A stretch of DNA of 64,000 nt from Oscillospiraceae bacterium (GTDB taxonomy: Bacteria; Bacillota; Clostridia; Oscillospirales; Ruminococcaceae): assembly GCA_015067145.1 (NCBI GenBank), contig SVNA01000003.1, positions 62,001 to 126,000 on the forward strand, in the 5' to 3' direction. A program made the translations under genes and the position numbers. A model generated the notes under the pieces. That model saw nothing but the letters and a program-made list of their open reading frames with translations, did no database searches and had not been told where the DNA came from. This document shows, in pieces, positions 35,802 through 45,280 of this stretch; position 1 is the first letter of the stretch, and every line of letters begins with the position of its first letter.

Positions 35802-37193
35802 TTAGTGTTTGTCAAACTGACGGCAGAGTTTTTCTGCATTGAGTGCTTCGTCAAGCTGTTCCTGTGTAACGCCCATTGCCAGTGCACCTTCTACGATTGG
35901 TGTGCCGTCTTTGAGGAATTTTTTAGCGATGTCAGCAGATGCTTTGTAGCCGATAACAGGGCAGAGTGCTGTAACAAAGCCTGTGGAGTGATAAAGCAGG
36001 TCTTTACATCTTTCTTCGTTTGCAACGATACCGTCGATACAGTTAGCGATAAGTGTGCGGATACCATTTTTGAGAAGCTTGATGGAGTCAAAAATTCTGT
36101 TGAAAACAACAGGTTCAAATGCGTTGAGTTCCAGCTGACCTGCTTCGCATGCCATTGTTACTGTAAAGTCGTTGCCCATAACTGCAAAGCAGCACTGGTT
36201 CATAACTTCTGGGATAACAGGGTTGATTTTACCAGGCATGATGGAGGAGCCGTTCTGTTTTGCAGGGATTGTGATTTCTGCAAGGCCTGCTTTTGGACCG
36301 CCGTTCATAAGACGGATGTCGTTGCACATTTTGCTGAGGCTGATTGCACATGTTTTGAGGGAGGAAGATACAACGGAGAAAGCATCGATGTTCTGTGTGC
36401 CGTCAATCATATCTTCACACTGTGTAAGCGGCAGGCCGCAAACTTCGCTGAGTGTTGGAACGATGTTGTTGAAGAAGTATTCGCTGGAGTTGATACCTGT
36501 GCCGATAGCTGTAGCGGACATATTTACAACAAGCATTTCCTGCAGAGCATTTGTAATGCGTTTTTTGTCACGTGCAACTGCGGAAGCATATGCGTGGAAT
36601 TCCTGACCAAGTGTTACAGGTACAGCGTCCATAAGCTGTGTTCTGCCCAGTTTGAGAACGTTGCGGAATTCTTCACTTTTTGTCATAAGAGCGTTGTAAA
36701 GATTGTCGAGAACCTCTACAAGTTCCATACCTTCTTTATAGATAGAGAGTTTAAGGCTTGTTGGGTAAACGTCGTTTGTGGACTGTGCCATATTAACATG
36801 GTCGTTTGGATGGCAGAATTTGTAGTCGCCTTTTTCTTTGCCCATTTTTTCAAGAGCAATGTTTGCGATAACTTCGTTTGCATTCATGTTTGTGGAAGTG
36901 CCTGCACCGCCCTGAATCTGGTCTGTGATAAATTCCTTGTGGAAGTTGCCTGCAAGCAGTTCTTCACAAGCTTCTACGATTTTATCAGCAATTTCAGCTT
37001 CCAGTGTGCCTGCAGCTTTGTTTGTCAAAGCACATGCTTTTTTGATTTCTGCAAGGGATTCAATCTGCACTCTTGGAATCATCTTGCCTGTGGAATGGAA
37101 GTTTTCAGCAGCTCTCAAAGACTGTACGCCGTAGTAAGCCTCTGCAGGAACCTGTTTTTCGCCAACGGAGTCACTTTCTAAACGATAGTTCAT
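35802..37193 (-). CDS. aspA: Aspartate ammonia-lyase
   Basis: A 463-residue enzyme of the fumarase/aspartase superfamily that deaminates aspartate to fumarate. The catalytic loop is GSSIMPGKINPV. QGGAGTSTNMNANEV and NDHVNMAQSTNDVYPT fit aspartase as well as class II fumarase. SATAIGTGIN and the pairing with malic enzyme favour aspartase. AGAGGT lies 9 nt before the ATG. Fumarase remains the main alternative. Confidence 0.85.
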   Translation of the reverse strand: MNYRLESDSVGEKQVPAEAYYGVQSLRAAENFHSTGKMIPRVQIESLAEIKKACALTNKAAGTLEAEIADKIVEACEELLAGNFHKEFITDQIQGGAGTSTNMNANEVIANIALEKMGKEKGDYKFCHPNDHVNMAQSTNDVYPTSLKLSIYKEGMELVEVLDNLYNALMTKSEEFRNVLKLGRTQLMDAVPVTLGQEFHAYASAVARDKKRITNALQEMLVVNMSATAIGTGINSSEYFFNNIVPTLSEVCGLPLTQCEDMIDGTQNIDAFSVVSSSLKTCAISLSKMCNDIRLMNGGPKAGLAEITIPAKQNGSSIMPGKINPVIPEVMNQCCFAVMGNDFTVTMACEAGQLELNAFEPVVFNRIFDSIKLLKNGIRTLIANCIDGIVANEERCKDLLYHSTGFVTALCPVIGYKASADIAKKFLKDGTPIVEGALAMGVTQEQLDEALNAEKLCRQFDKH

Positions 37194-37507
37194 GTTTTTT
37201 TACCTCTCTTTTTTCAGTTTACAGTTATAATTATAAAGTTTGTTCTGGGCTTCTTAATATGGTCTCATTGTAGCAAAAACATTTTGTGTTGTAAATGCAA
37301 AAACTCAAATTAAGAAAAAAATAAACTTTTTAATTTTTACAAATTATAAAAATATGATTAATGGAAAAATGGTTTATAAAACAAAGAGTAAAAGGAAAAA
37401 TACTGAATTTTAAATTTATACAAAACTAAAGATTTTTTCTATATGAAATATATCAGTTGTATATAGGATTAAGCTGATAACAAAAACGTTCTTTATACCA
37501 ATAAGCC
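37194..37507. other. AT-rich intergenic region upstream of aspA
   Basis: About 310 bp with no convincing ORF or RNA gene. The right half is very AT-rich. It must hold the aspA promoter on the minus strand, but I could not pick one with confidence. Confidence 0.5.
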
Positions 37508-37547
37508 GCAAAACAACAAAAGCCGTCCTGTAAAAACAGGGCGGCTG
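37508..37547 (-). terminator. Terminator after the aldose-epimerase gene
   Basis: On the minus strand, AGCCGCCCTGT / ACAGGACGGCT with a TTTT loop, followed by TTTGTTGTTTT. Confidence 0.75.
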
Positions 37548-37581
37548 TCGCTTAATTATTCGGTGACAGTCGCTGCTGTCA

Positions 37582-38460
37582 TTATCTTGTAATTCTCATG
37601 CGGGAAAGAATGTGGTATGCTTCGCCCGGTTTGAGTGTTACTGCGTGTTTTTTCTTATCCCACTGGAGAGGGGCATCCTCTCTGTCAGGAGTGGCAACCC
37701 AAGGCTCAACACAGAAGAATTTTGTCACAGGTGTTGCGGATGTCCACAGTGTAACATAAGGGAAATCCTGTACATCAAAGTCAATGCGTCTGCCAGAATC
37801 CTTTTCTACGAGGGAAACGGTCTTAGCAGTAAGCTCGGAGAAAAGGAGGGAATCGTTTTCAAAGAAATTGTCCTTGAGCGGAATCTGTGTAATATTTTTG
37901 TCGTATATATAGCTGCCGCCGTCTATAAGAAAGCGATCGCTGAAGGTGAGAACTTTTGGAGACTGAGGAGTATCAAACTCGATATAGTAATCCTCTGTTT
38001 TGTGCTTATCGTCAAATGGCAGGTTAAAGCCCGGGTGGAAGCCCAGACCAAAGCCGAATTCGCAGCTGTCGATATTTGTAACATCAACTTTATGATGAAC
38101 GGAGTGACCGCTCAATACATAACTTGTTCTGAAAACAAAGTTATATGGAAATTTCTTTCTGCTTTCAGCTGTTGCCTTGTATTCAAAGATAATAAGATTG
38201 TCTTCTTTAAGAACCAGAGTATGTTCGACATTTCGCATAAAACCATGGTTTGCAGCGGCAAATTCTTCGCCTTCTACATAAAATTTGCCTTCTTTCATTC
38301 TGCCTACCCAAGGGAAGAGCATCGGTGCGGAATAGCCCCAAACGCTTTTGTCTGCCTGCCACAGCATTTCTTCGCCAGCTTCGTTTTTAACGCTGACCAT
38401 CTGTGCACCAAGGCTGTCTACTGTAAGACTGAGATGTGTGTTCTTTATGGTGTACTGCAT
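37582..38460 (-). CDS. Aldose 1-epimerase family protein (LacX-like)
   Basis: A 292-residue beta-sandwich protein of the galactose mutarotase superfamily. Family features visible are the early LGAQMVSVKN and MLWQADKSVWGYSAPMLFPW, then GFMRN, FGLGFHPGFNLP (with the active-site His) and FCVEPWVATPD near the end. It probably interconverts sugar anomers or acts on a phosphorylated sugar; the substrate is unknown. AAAGGA lies 8 nt before the ATG. It is monocistronic. Confidence 0.88.
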   Translation of the reverse strand: MQYTIKNTHLSLTVDSLGAQMVSVKNEAGEEMLWQADKSVWGYSAPMLFPWVGRMKEGKFYVEGEEFAAANHGFMRNVEHTLVLKEDNLIIFEYKATAESRKKFPYNFVFRTSYVLSGHSVHHKVDVTNIDSCEFGFGLGFHPGFNLPFDDKHKTEDYYIEFDTPQSPKVLTFSDRFLIDGGSYIYDKNITQIPLKDNFFENDSLLFSELTAKTVSLVEKDSGRRIDFDVQDFPYVTLWTSATPVTKFFCVEPWVATPDREDAPLQWDKKKHAVTLKPGEAYHILSRMRITR

Positions 38461-38685
38461 ATCGAAAATCCTTTTTCTGACTTGTGGTTGGTTATGTACA
38501 TATTTCTACAAATATTATTATATCCTAAAATTTTTTTCTTTGAAAGGGGTAATTTGAATATATTTTGAAAAAAAGTGTACAAATAATGCAATAAAAACTT
38601 GCAAGTAATAGACAAATATGTTTTAATAGTTTAGGATTTTTTAACAATTATAGTATTATATTTATTTTATATATGGAGGAAAGCT

Positions 38686-40275
38686 GTGAAAGATTTTGTT
38701 AACCAGATTGACAAACGCAGAACATTTGCGATTATCTCTCACCCTGACGCAGGTAAAACAACACTTACAGAAAAATTACTTTTATATGGCGGTGCTATTC
38801 AGCAGGCAGGTATCGTAAAGGGCAAAAAAGGTGCCCGTGCTGCAACTTCCGACTGGATGGAAATCGAAAAACAGCGTGGTATCTCGGTTACATCTTCTGT
38901 TATGCAGTTCAACTATGACGGTTACTGTGTAAACATCCTGGATACACCTGGCCATCAGGACTTCTCCGAAGACACATACCGCACACTCATGGCTGCAGAC
39001 AGTGCAGTTATGGTTATCGACGCTGCCAAAGGTGTTGAAACACAGACTAAAAAACTGTTCAAGGTTTGCACACTGAGAAACATTCCAATCTTCACATTTA
39101 TCAACAAAATGGACCGTGAAAGCCAGGATCCGTTTGACCTTTTGCAGGAAATTGAAGATGTTCTCGGTATCGAAACATATCCTATGAACTGGCCAATCGG
39201 TTCAGGTAAAGATTTCAAGGGCGTTTATGACCGCAACAATCAGGAAATCATCGCTTTCAGCCACGACGGTAAGGTTGGTGTAAACCAGGCTATCGCAACA
39301 AAAGCTAAAATCGGTGATGACAACCTTGACCAGCTGCTCACAGCACCGCTTCACCAGCAGCTTCAGGACGATATCGAACTTATCGAAGGGGCAGCAGCAG
39401 ATTTTGACCGCGAAAAAATCAACACAGGTAAACTCACACCTGTTTTCTTCGGTTCTGCTCTCACAAACTTTGGTGTTGAACCTTTTATCAAAGAGTTTCT
39501 TGCTCTCACAACATCACCTTTGGCAAGAAACTCCGACGCAGGTCTTATCGACCCTAAGAGCGAAGATTTCTCCGCTTTTGTTTTCAAAATTCAGGCTAAT
39601 ATGAACAAAGCTCACCGTGACAGAATTGCGTTTATGCGTATCTGCAGCGGCAAGTTTGAACGCGGCATGGATGTTTTTCATGTTCAGGCGGGTAAAAAAA
39701 TCAAGCTGGCACAGTCCACACAGCTTATGGCAAGTGAACGAGAAACTGTTGACGAAGCATTTGCAGGGGATATCATAGGTATCTTTGACCCGGGTATCTT
39801 CTCCATCGGCGACACAATCACAACAGCCAAAAAGCCGTTTAAATTTGCAAGTATTCCAACCTTTGCACCTGAACACTTTGCACGTATCTCTCAGGTGGAT
39901 ACAATGAAGCGTAAACAGTTTGTAAAAGGTATGGAACAGATTGCACAGGAAGGTGCCATTCAGATATTCAAGGAACTGGGCGGCGGTATGGAAGAGGTTA
40001 TCGTAGGCGTTGTTGGTGTGCTTCAGCTGGAAGTTCTGGAACACCGTCTCAAAACCGAATACAACGTTGATATCCGCATAACACCGCTTCCTTATGCACA
40101 TATCCGTTGGATTGAAAATGAGGAAATTGAAGTTAAAAAGCTCAACCTCACATCCGACACAAAATGTGTTGAAGACTTTAAAAACCGCAAACTGCTTCTC
40201 TTTACAAGCCCGTGGAACGTTAACTGGGCAACAGAAAAGAACCCTGACCTTATCCTTGCGGAAATCGGCAAATAA
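38686..40275 (+). CDS. prfC: Peptide chain release factor 3
   Basis: A 529-residue translational GTPase that removes RF1/RF2 from the ribosome after termination. The G domain shows SHPDAGKTTLTEK, DTPGHQDFSEDTYR and NKMD. RGISVTSSVMQF is the RF3-type switch I, distinct from EF-G. Normal length. The start is GTG at 38686 with GGAGGA upstream, agreeing with the usual N terminus. Confidence 0.95.
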   Translation: MKDFVNQIDKRRTFAIISHPDAGKTTLTEKLLLYGGAIQQAGIVKGKKGARAATSDWMEIEKQRGISVTSSVMQFNYDGYCVNILDTPGHQDFSEDTYRTLMAADSAVMVIDAAKGVETQTKKLFKVCTLRNIPIFTFINKMDRESQDPFDLLQEIEDVLGIETYPMNWPIGSGKDFKGVYDRNNQEIIAFSHDGKVGVNQAIATKAKIGDDNLDQLLTAPLHQQLQDDIELIEGAAADFDREKINTGKLTPVFFGSALTNFGVEPFIKEFLALTTSPLARNSDAGLIDPKSEDFSAFVFKIQANMNKAHRDRIAFMRICSGKFERGMDVFHVQAGKKIKLAQSTQLMASERETVDEAFAGDIIGIFDPGIFSIGDTITTAKKPFKFASIPTFAPEHFARISQVDTMKRKQFVKGMEQIAQEGAIQIFKELGGGMEEVIVGVVGVLQLEVLEHRLKTEYNVDIRITPLPYAHIRWIENEEIEVKKLNLTSDTKCVEDFKNRKLLLFTSPWNVNWATEKNPDLILAEIGK

Positions 40276-40288
40276 TCTGAACTGTAAA

Positions 40289-40316
40289 CAGGCAGTCTTG
40301 GAAAAGACTGCTTGTT
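40289..40316 (+). terminator. Probable terminator after prfC
   Basis: CAGGCAGTCTT / AAGACTGCTTG with a GGAA loop and a weak T-rich tail. Confidence 0.6.
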
Positions 40317-40460
40317 TTGTGCTTTACAGGCGGTAAATACTATTAATAATGTAAAAAAACATATATACAGTGGTGTATTTTCGCGTTTTTAATTGATTAT
40401 TGCTGTAAAATGGTGTAAAATTATTAAGATAAAATAACTATAAAATTCAGGAGACGTATA

Positions 40461-42347
40461 ATGTCTGACAATATAAAACCAAAGTTTTCGGATATACTTT
40501 CGAAACACCGCAGAAGTGTACTGCTTCTGATGGACATATTGGTTGTTGCGGCTGCGTATTCTCTCACCTGGGTGCTCATCTCAGGCAGAGCGGATATGGA
40601 GGCGTATTTCAGTCTGCTTGTATCCAGCTGTTTTCTTTTTGTTTCCTGTTTCGGCATCATCTATGCCACAACAGGTATGTATGACAGTCTGTGGCGTTAT
40701 GCTGAAATTGTGGAAATTTTCAAATGCTGTCTGTCATCTTTGGTTGCGACTGTTATATTTGTTGTGATGACCCTTGTTCTTTTCCAGGAGCGTCGTATTC
40801 CGCTTAGTGTATATGGTCTGTCGGCGATGTTCGCAACAACATTCACTTTGTATATCCGTCTGGTATACCGTATGTACAGAAATACAAGAATAAACCGCAT
40901 GGGCAAAAAGCGTCGCAGGGTTCTGGTTGTAGGTGCAGGGGATGCGGCAAGCACACTGCTCCACGAAATCAACAAAAACCCTACAAAAGAGATGAACGTT
41001 ATCTGTGCTGTTGACGATGATAAAAACAAAGTTGGCAGAAACCTGCTTGGTGTTCATGTTATGGGCACAACAGATGATATTCCAACACTTGTACAGCAGT
41101 GTCAGATTGAAACTATACTTATAGCTATTCCGACACTGGACGGCAAAAACAAAAAACGCATTCTGGATATATGTGCATCCACAAGCTGTAATATCCGTAT
41201 GCTTCCTGACATTGTAAAAATCATCAAGGATGATGAGGATATGCTCTCCCGCGTTACCGATGTAAAGGTGGAAGACCTGCTTGGCCGTGAACCTATTATC
41301 CTTGCAGAAGAGGCATACCAGTCCATCAGGGACAAGGTTATTATGGTAACAGGCGGCGGCGGCTCCATCGGCAGCGAGCTGTGCCGTCAGATTGCGGGAT
41401 TCAAGCCTAAAAAGCTGATTGTTGTGGATATTTACGAAAACAGTGCATATTCTATTCAGCAGGAGCTCAAACGCAAATACGGTAAAAAACTTGACCTTGA
41501 CGTGAGAATTGCCTCTGTGCGTGATACAAAGAAGATTGACGATCTGTTCAATGAACTCAGACCTCAGGTCGTTTTCCATGCAGCGGCTCACAAGCATGTT
41601 CCTCTCATGGAAGATTCCCCGGAAGAGGCGGTTAAAAACAACGTGTTCGGCACATACAACTGTGCACTCTGTGCAGAAAAATATAATGTTGAGAAATTTG
41701 TCCTCATCTCTACAGACAAGGCAGTTAATCCGACAAACGTTATGGGTGCAACAAAGCGTATCTGCGAGATGATTATACAGAATATCGCAGAAAATACCGA
41801 AGGCACAACCACATTTGCAGCTGTTCGTTTCGGCAATGTTCTCGGCTCCAACGGTTCTGTAATTCCATTGTTCAAGGAACAGCTGGCAGAGGGTGGTCCG
41901 CTCACTGTTACAGACAAGGAGATTATTCGCTACTTTATGACAATTCCAGAAGCTGTTTCTCTTGTGCTGGAAGCGGGAGCTATCAGCAAAAAGAGCGGTG
42001 AGATATTTGTTCTCGATATGGGCGAGCCGGTTAAGATTGTTACTCTGGCAGAAAACCTCATCAAGATGGCAGGTCTTATTCCATACAAAGATATTGATAT
42101 AGTGTTCACAGGTCTTCGTCCTGGTGAAAAACTGTACGAAGAACTGCTTATGGACGAAGAAGGCCTGCAGAAAACCGATAACAACAAAATCTTTATCGGT
42201 GCACCGCTAAAGATGGATGCTTCCAGATTCTTCAGTGACCTGCTTGAACTCAAGGCAGCAGCATATGAAAATGACAGGGAAAAGCTTATGGTTAAAATCA
42301 AAGCAATGGTTCCTACCTTTAACCATGTAGTTATTGATTATCAGTAA
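40461..42347 (+). CDS. Membrane nucleotide-sugar 4,6-dehydratase (CapD/PglF type)
   Basis: A 628-residue protein. Four membrane segments occupy about residues 15-135. Next comes a CoA-binding-like Rossmann domain (VLVVGAGDAASTLLHEI), then the SDR domain with VTGGGGSIGSELCRQI (NAD binding). The catalytic pattern is STDKAVNPTNVMGATK, with Met in place of the SDR Tyr as in FlaA1/PglF dehydratases. It should convert UDP-GlcNAc to the 4-keto-6-deoxy sugar for a surface glycan. The next gene, a PglC-size sugar transferase, supports this. No aminotransferase is adjacent. Confidence 0.9.
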   Translation: MSDNIKPKFSDILSKHRRSVLLLMDILVVAAAYSLTWVLISGRADMEAYFSLLVSSCFLFVSCFGIIYATTGMYDSLWRYAEIVEIFKCCLSSLVATVIFVVMTLVLFQERRIPLSVYGLSAMFATTFTLYIRLVYRMYRNTRINRMGKKRRRVLVVGAGDAASTLLHEINKNPTKEMNVICAVDDDKNKVGRNLLGVHVMGTTDDIPTLVQQCQIETILIAIPTLDGKNKKRILDICASTSCNIRMLPDIVKIIKDDEDMLSRVTDVKVEDLLGREPIILAEEAYQSIRDKVIMVTGGGGSIGSELCRQIAGFKPKKLIVVDIYENSAYSIQQELKRKYGKKLDLDVRIASVRDTKKIDDLFNELRPQVVFHAAAHKHVPLMEDSPEEAVKNNVFGTYNCALCAEKYNVEKFVLISTDKAVNPTNVMGATKRICEMIIQNIAENTEGTTTFAAVRFGNVLGSNGSVIPLFKEQLAEGGPLTVTDKEIIRYFMTIPEAVSLVLEAGAISKKSGEIFVLDMGEPVKIVTLAENLIKMAGLIPYKDIDIVFTGLRPGEKLYEELLMDEEGLQKTDNNKIFIGAPLKMDASRFFSDLLELKAAAYENDREKLMVKIKAMVPTFNHVVIDYQ

Positions 42348-42362
42348 TAAACGGAGATTTTT

Positions 42363-42956
42363 ATGTATAAGTATATAAAACGTCTTATTGATATAGTTTT
42401 GTCCCTCGGGGCAATAGTTGTGCTTTCACCTGTGCTTCTGGTGCTGGCAGTGCTTATCAAGATGGACTCCAAAGGGCCTGTGCTGTTTAAACAGAAAAGG
42501 GTGGGCAAAGATAAAACCCATTTTGAAATACTTAAGTTCCGTACTATGTATGCAGATGTACCAAAGGATGTTCCTACACACCTTCTTGCAGACCCTGCAA
42601 GCAAGATTACAAAAATCGGAAGATTTCTCAGAAAATCCAGCCTTGACGAACTGCCGCAGATTTTCAATATATTCAAAGGTGAAATGAGCATTATCGGACC
42701 ACGGCCTGCATTGTGGAATCAGTTTGACCTTATTGAAGAACGGGATAAATATGGTGCGAATGATGTGCGTCCGGGCCTTACAGGTTTAGCTCAGGTTATG
42801 GGCAGGGACGAACTTCCTATCGATGTAAAGGCAAAATATGATGGGGACTATGTAAAAGATATTACATTTGCAAAGGATGTAAAAATCTTCTTCCGAACAA
42901 TCTTCAGTGTTGCCAGTGCAGACGGTATACAGGAAGGCAAACAGGAAGGCAGATAA
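42363..42956 (+). CDS. Undecaprenyl-phosphate sugar phosphotransferase (PglC size)
   Basis: A 197-residue monotopic phosphoglycosyl transferase. It has an N-terminal hydrophobic re-entrant helix (IVLSLGAIVVLSPVLLVLAV) and a catalytic core with KFRTM, SLDELPQIFNI, GEMSIIGPRP and RPGLTGLAQV. It transfers a sugar-1-phosphate from a UDP-sugar to undecaprenyl phosphate, the first membrane step of surface glycan or glycoprotein assembly. It lies 15 nt after the dehydratase, so the product of that enzyme or its amino derivative may be its substrate. Confidence 0.93.
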   Translation: MYKYIKRLIDIVLSLGAIVVLSPVLLVLAVLIKMDSKGPVLFKQKRVGKDKTHFEILKFRTMYADVPKDVPTHLLADPASKITKIGRFLRKSSLDELPQIFNIFKGEMSIIGPRPALWNQFDLIEERDKYGANDVRPGLTGLAQVMGRDELPIDVKAKYDGDYVKDITFAKDVKIFFRTIFSVASADGIQEGKQEGR

Positions 42957-42967
42957 AAAAGCAAATT

Positions 42968-43012
42968 AAAAGCAATTCTGACTCGGTAAAAGACTCAGAA
43001 TTGCTTTTCTTT
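42968..43012 (+). terminator. Terminator of the dehydratase/sugar-transferase operon
   Basis: AAAAGCAATTCTGA / TCAGAATTGCTTTT with a 13-nt loop, then a T-rich tail. Confidence 0.8.
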
Positions 43013-43071
43013 TAAAGTTATGCAGAAACTGCACAAAAGTCATCAGTTCTGATACGGAAATACATTAGAAA

Positions 43072-43185
43072 TTATTTTCTGTTCTGATTTTTGTTCTGGT
43101 TTTTCTGGTTCTGCTCGTTCTGCTGATTCTGCTGTTCGTTTCTGTTCTGGTTTTTGTTTTCATTCTGGTTTTTGTTTTTGTTCAT
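43072..43185 (-). CDS. 37-residue Asn/Gln/Lys-rich microprotein
   Basis: I read this small ORF directly. It starts MNKNKNQNENKNQNRNEQQN and continues with Gln, Asn, Lys and a few Glu/Arg only, ending NRK. There is no hydrophobic residue after Met1. GGAG stands 10 nt before the ATG, and the reading frame is clean to a TAA. It occupies the 43014-43360 gap between a sugar transferase and the yebC gene. The composition recalls gamma-type small acid-soluble spore proteins and other spore-packed disordered proteins, but I see no known signature. Function unknown. Confidence 0.6.
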   Translation of the reverse strand: MNKNKNQNENKNQNRNEQQNQQNEQNQKNQNKNQNRK

Positions 43186-43360
43186 AGTATAAACACTCCT
43201 TTCCTGTTGTTAGTATAAACCACAATGCAAAAAATATTCATTATTTGCATATAAATGTTTGCCATTTGAAAAAAAGTGTGGTAATATATAAGTTGGCATA
43301 TAGCTGTATAAGCTATTAATAAAATATGTATTAAAATTAATAATATAGGAGATACTCAAA

Positions 43361-44104
43361 ATGTCAGGACATTCCAAGTGGAGTACAATCAAAAGAAAAA
43401 AAGGTGCTAACGACGCTGCAAGAGCAAAAGTATTTACAAAACTTGCAAGAGAAATTGCAGTTGCAGTAAAAGAGGGTGGCACAGACCCTAACAACAACTC
43501 CCGTCTTCGCGACCTGCTCGCAAAAGGCCGTGCTGCAAACGTGCCACAGGATAACCTTATGCGTGCAATCAAAAAGGCAGAAGGCGACGACAAAACAAAC
43601 TACGAAAGCATCGTATACGAAGGCTACGGTCACAGCGGTATCGCAGTTATCGTAGAATGTCTTTCCGACAACAGAAACAGAACAGCTTCCAACGTTCGCC
43701 ACTATTTTGATAAATTCGGCGGCAACCTTGGTACAAGCGGCTGCGTTTCCTTTATGTTCGAAGATAAAGGTATCATCGTATGCGAAGAAGAAAATGTTGA
43801 CGAAGAAAAAGCTCTCGAAGCTTGCATGGAAGCAGGTGCAAATGACGTTTCCTTTGAAGACGAAGGCGTAATCGAATTCGAAACAGACCCATCCCAGGTT
43901 GGCAACGTTGCAACAGCTCTCAGAGAAATGGGTTACAACGTAACAAGTGCAGAAGCAAGCAAAGTGCCAAACAACTACACAAAAGTGGAAGATGAAGAAG
44001 CACTCAGAAAACTTGCTCTCTTCTTTGACGCTCTCGACGAAGACGACGACGTTCAGAATGTTTGGAACAACCTCGAAAACACAGAGGATTTGCCCGAACT
44101 TTAA
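43361..44104 (+). CDS. YebC/PmpR family protein
   Basis: A 247-residue protein of the YebC/TACO1 family, known by MSGHSKWSTIKRKKGANDAA at the start and later GRAANVPQDNLMRAIKKAEG. Members were long called transcription regulators. Some are now linked to ribosome rescue at proline-rich or other hard-to-translate stretches. TAGGAG precedes the ATG. It is monocistronic, with a strong terminator. Confidence 0.95.
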   Translation: MSGHSKWSTIKRKKGANDAARAKVFTKLAREIAVAVKEGGTDPNNNSRLRDLLAKGRAANVPQDNLMRAIKKAEGDDKTNYESIVYEGYGHSGIAVIVECLSDNRNRTASNVRHYFDKFGGNLGTSGCVSFMFEDKGIIVCEEENVDEEKALEACMEAGANDVSFEDEGVIEFETDPSQVGNVATALREMGYNVTSAEASKVPNNYTKVEDEEALRKLALFFDALDEDDDVQNVWNNLENTEDLPEL

Positions 44105-44116
44105 TATAGGTTTATT

Positions 44117-44157
44117 AAACCGCTGTTTACACCTATGGTGTTAACAGCGGTTTTTTG
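44117..44157 (+). terminator. Terminator after the yebC gene
   Basis: A long imperfect stem AACCGCTGTTTACACC / GGTGTTAACAGCGGTT, followed by T6. Confidence 0.85.
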
Positions 44158-44288
44158 CTGTGCAATTCCGGAAAGCTGCCGTATTAAATGTGATGTTTTC
44201 CGTGTGGAACACACCGGGTTGCATGTGTTTTGTATCAGCAGTGGTTAACGGGCAAACAAGCAGATATAAACAATAGTTAAACTGTGAT

Positions 44289-45242
44289 TTGGCTTATAAA
44301 GTAGGGGCATTAATGTACTGCCCGGGAAATACAGAATCTGACATAGTAAAGGCGTTGATAAATGAAACCTACCCTGTGCCATTTTCCATGGCGTTTTGTC
44401 TGGAAGATACAGTTAAGGAGGATAAGGTTGAAGAAGCAGAAGAAAACGTATCTGATATTTTAAAAAAGATTCAGGCAGCAAAAAAAGAATATAAGTTTTT
44501 CATGCCTTTGATTTTTGTCAGAGTGCGTTCCACGGAACAACTGAAAAAACTGGTAAAAAAATATGACTGTTTCAAAGATGTTCTGACGGGATTTATTCTG
44601 CCTAAATTTTTTATTGATAACTGTGATGAATATATTGAAATAATAAAAGAAAACCGTACTTATGGTGATGATGATTTCAGATATATGCCTATATTTGAAT
44701 CAGATAAAATGGTCAATATTCTCACAAGGGGCCAGCATCTGATGACAGTGAAGGAAAAACTTGATCAGATAAAAGAAGTAGTTTTGAATATCCGCGTGGG
44801 AGGAAATGACCTGTCGCATGCCTTTGGATTGAGAAGACCTGTGGAAAAAACAATATATGATGTTAAACCGGTGGAAAGAATCCTTACAGATGTAGTAAGT
44901 GTTTTTTCTATGGAATATGTTGTTTCAGGCCCGGTCTGGGAATATTATTCGGGCGAAGGATGGCAGGAGGGGATGGAAAGAGAAATGCAGCTGGATTTAA
45001 TCAGCGGCTTTATAGGAAAAACCGTTATCCATCCTAATCAGATCAAGGTAGTTAACGATATGCTCAAGGTAGAAAAAGAAGATTTTGAGGATGCAAAGCA
45101 GATTTTGGGCTGGGACGATGATAGCAGCAAACTTGTATCAGCCAGCAGCACTTCCTCCAGAATGAATGAATATAATACACATTTCAACTGGGCAAAGAAG
45201 ATATTGACACTTGGCAATATTTATGGGATAAAAAACAGCTAA
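44289..45242 (+). CDS. CitE-like (HpcH/HpaI) aldolase of the Ter biosynthetic module
   Basis: A 317-residue TIM-barrel protein related to citrate lyase beta subunits. It has AFCLEDTV near residue 35 (acidic active-site residues), FVRVRS in place of the substrate-binding RVN region, ILPKF, and NIRVGGNDLSHAFGLRR. In Ter gene clusters a CitE-like enzyme is part of a set proposed to build a small metabolite. The reading frame opens with TTG at 44289, which lacks a ribosome binding site. The ATG at 44313 (MYCPGNTE) has AGGGG 5 nt upstream and may be the true start. First gene of the Ter cluster; GC appears lower than the preceding genes. Confidence 0.8.
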   Translation: MAYKVGALMYCPGNTESDIVKALINETYPVPFSMAFCLEDTVKEDKVEEAEENVSDILKKIQAAKKEYKFFMPLIFVRVRSTEQLKKLVKKYDCFKDVLTGFILPKFFIDNCDEYIEIIKENRTYGDDDFRYMPIFESDKMVNILTRGQHLMTVKEKLDQIKEVVLNIRVGGNDLSHAFGLRRPVEKTIYDVKPVERILTDVVSVFSMEYVVSGPVWEYYSGEGWQEGMEREMQLDLISGFIGKTVIHPNQIKVVNDMLKVEKEDFEDAKQILGWDDDSSKLVSASSTSSRMNEYNTHFNWAKKILTLGNIYGIKNS

Positions 45243-45280
45243 AAGAAATAAATTTTTATTTGATAAAGCGAGGAGCAATA

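Noticed and set aside
35292..37181. 629-codon plus-strand open frame opposite aspA and the start of the malic enzyme gene
   Set aside because: Cys/Phe/Asn-rich composition with no motif and no ribosome binding site. It is the antisense shadow of two well-supported genes with strong codon bias.
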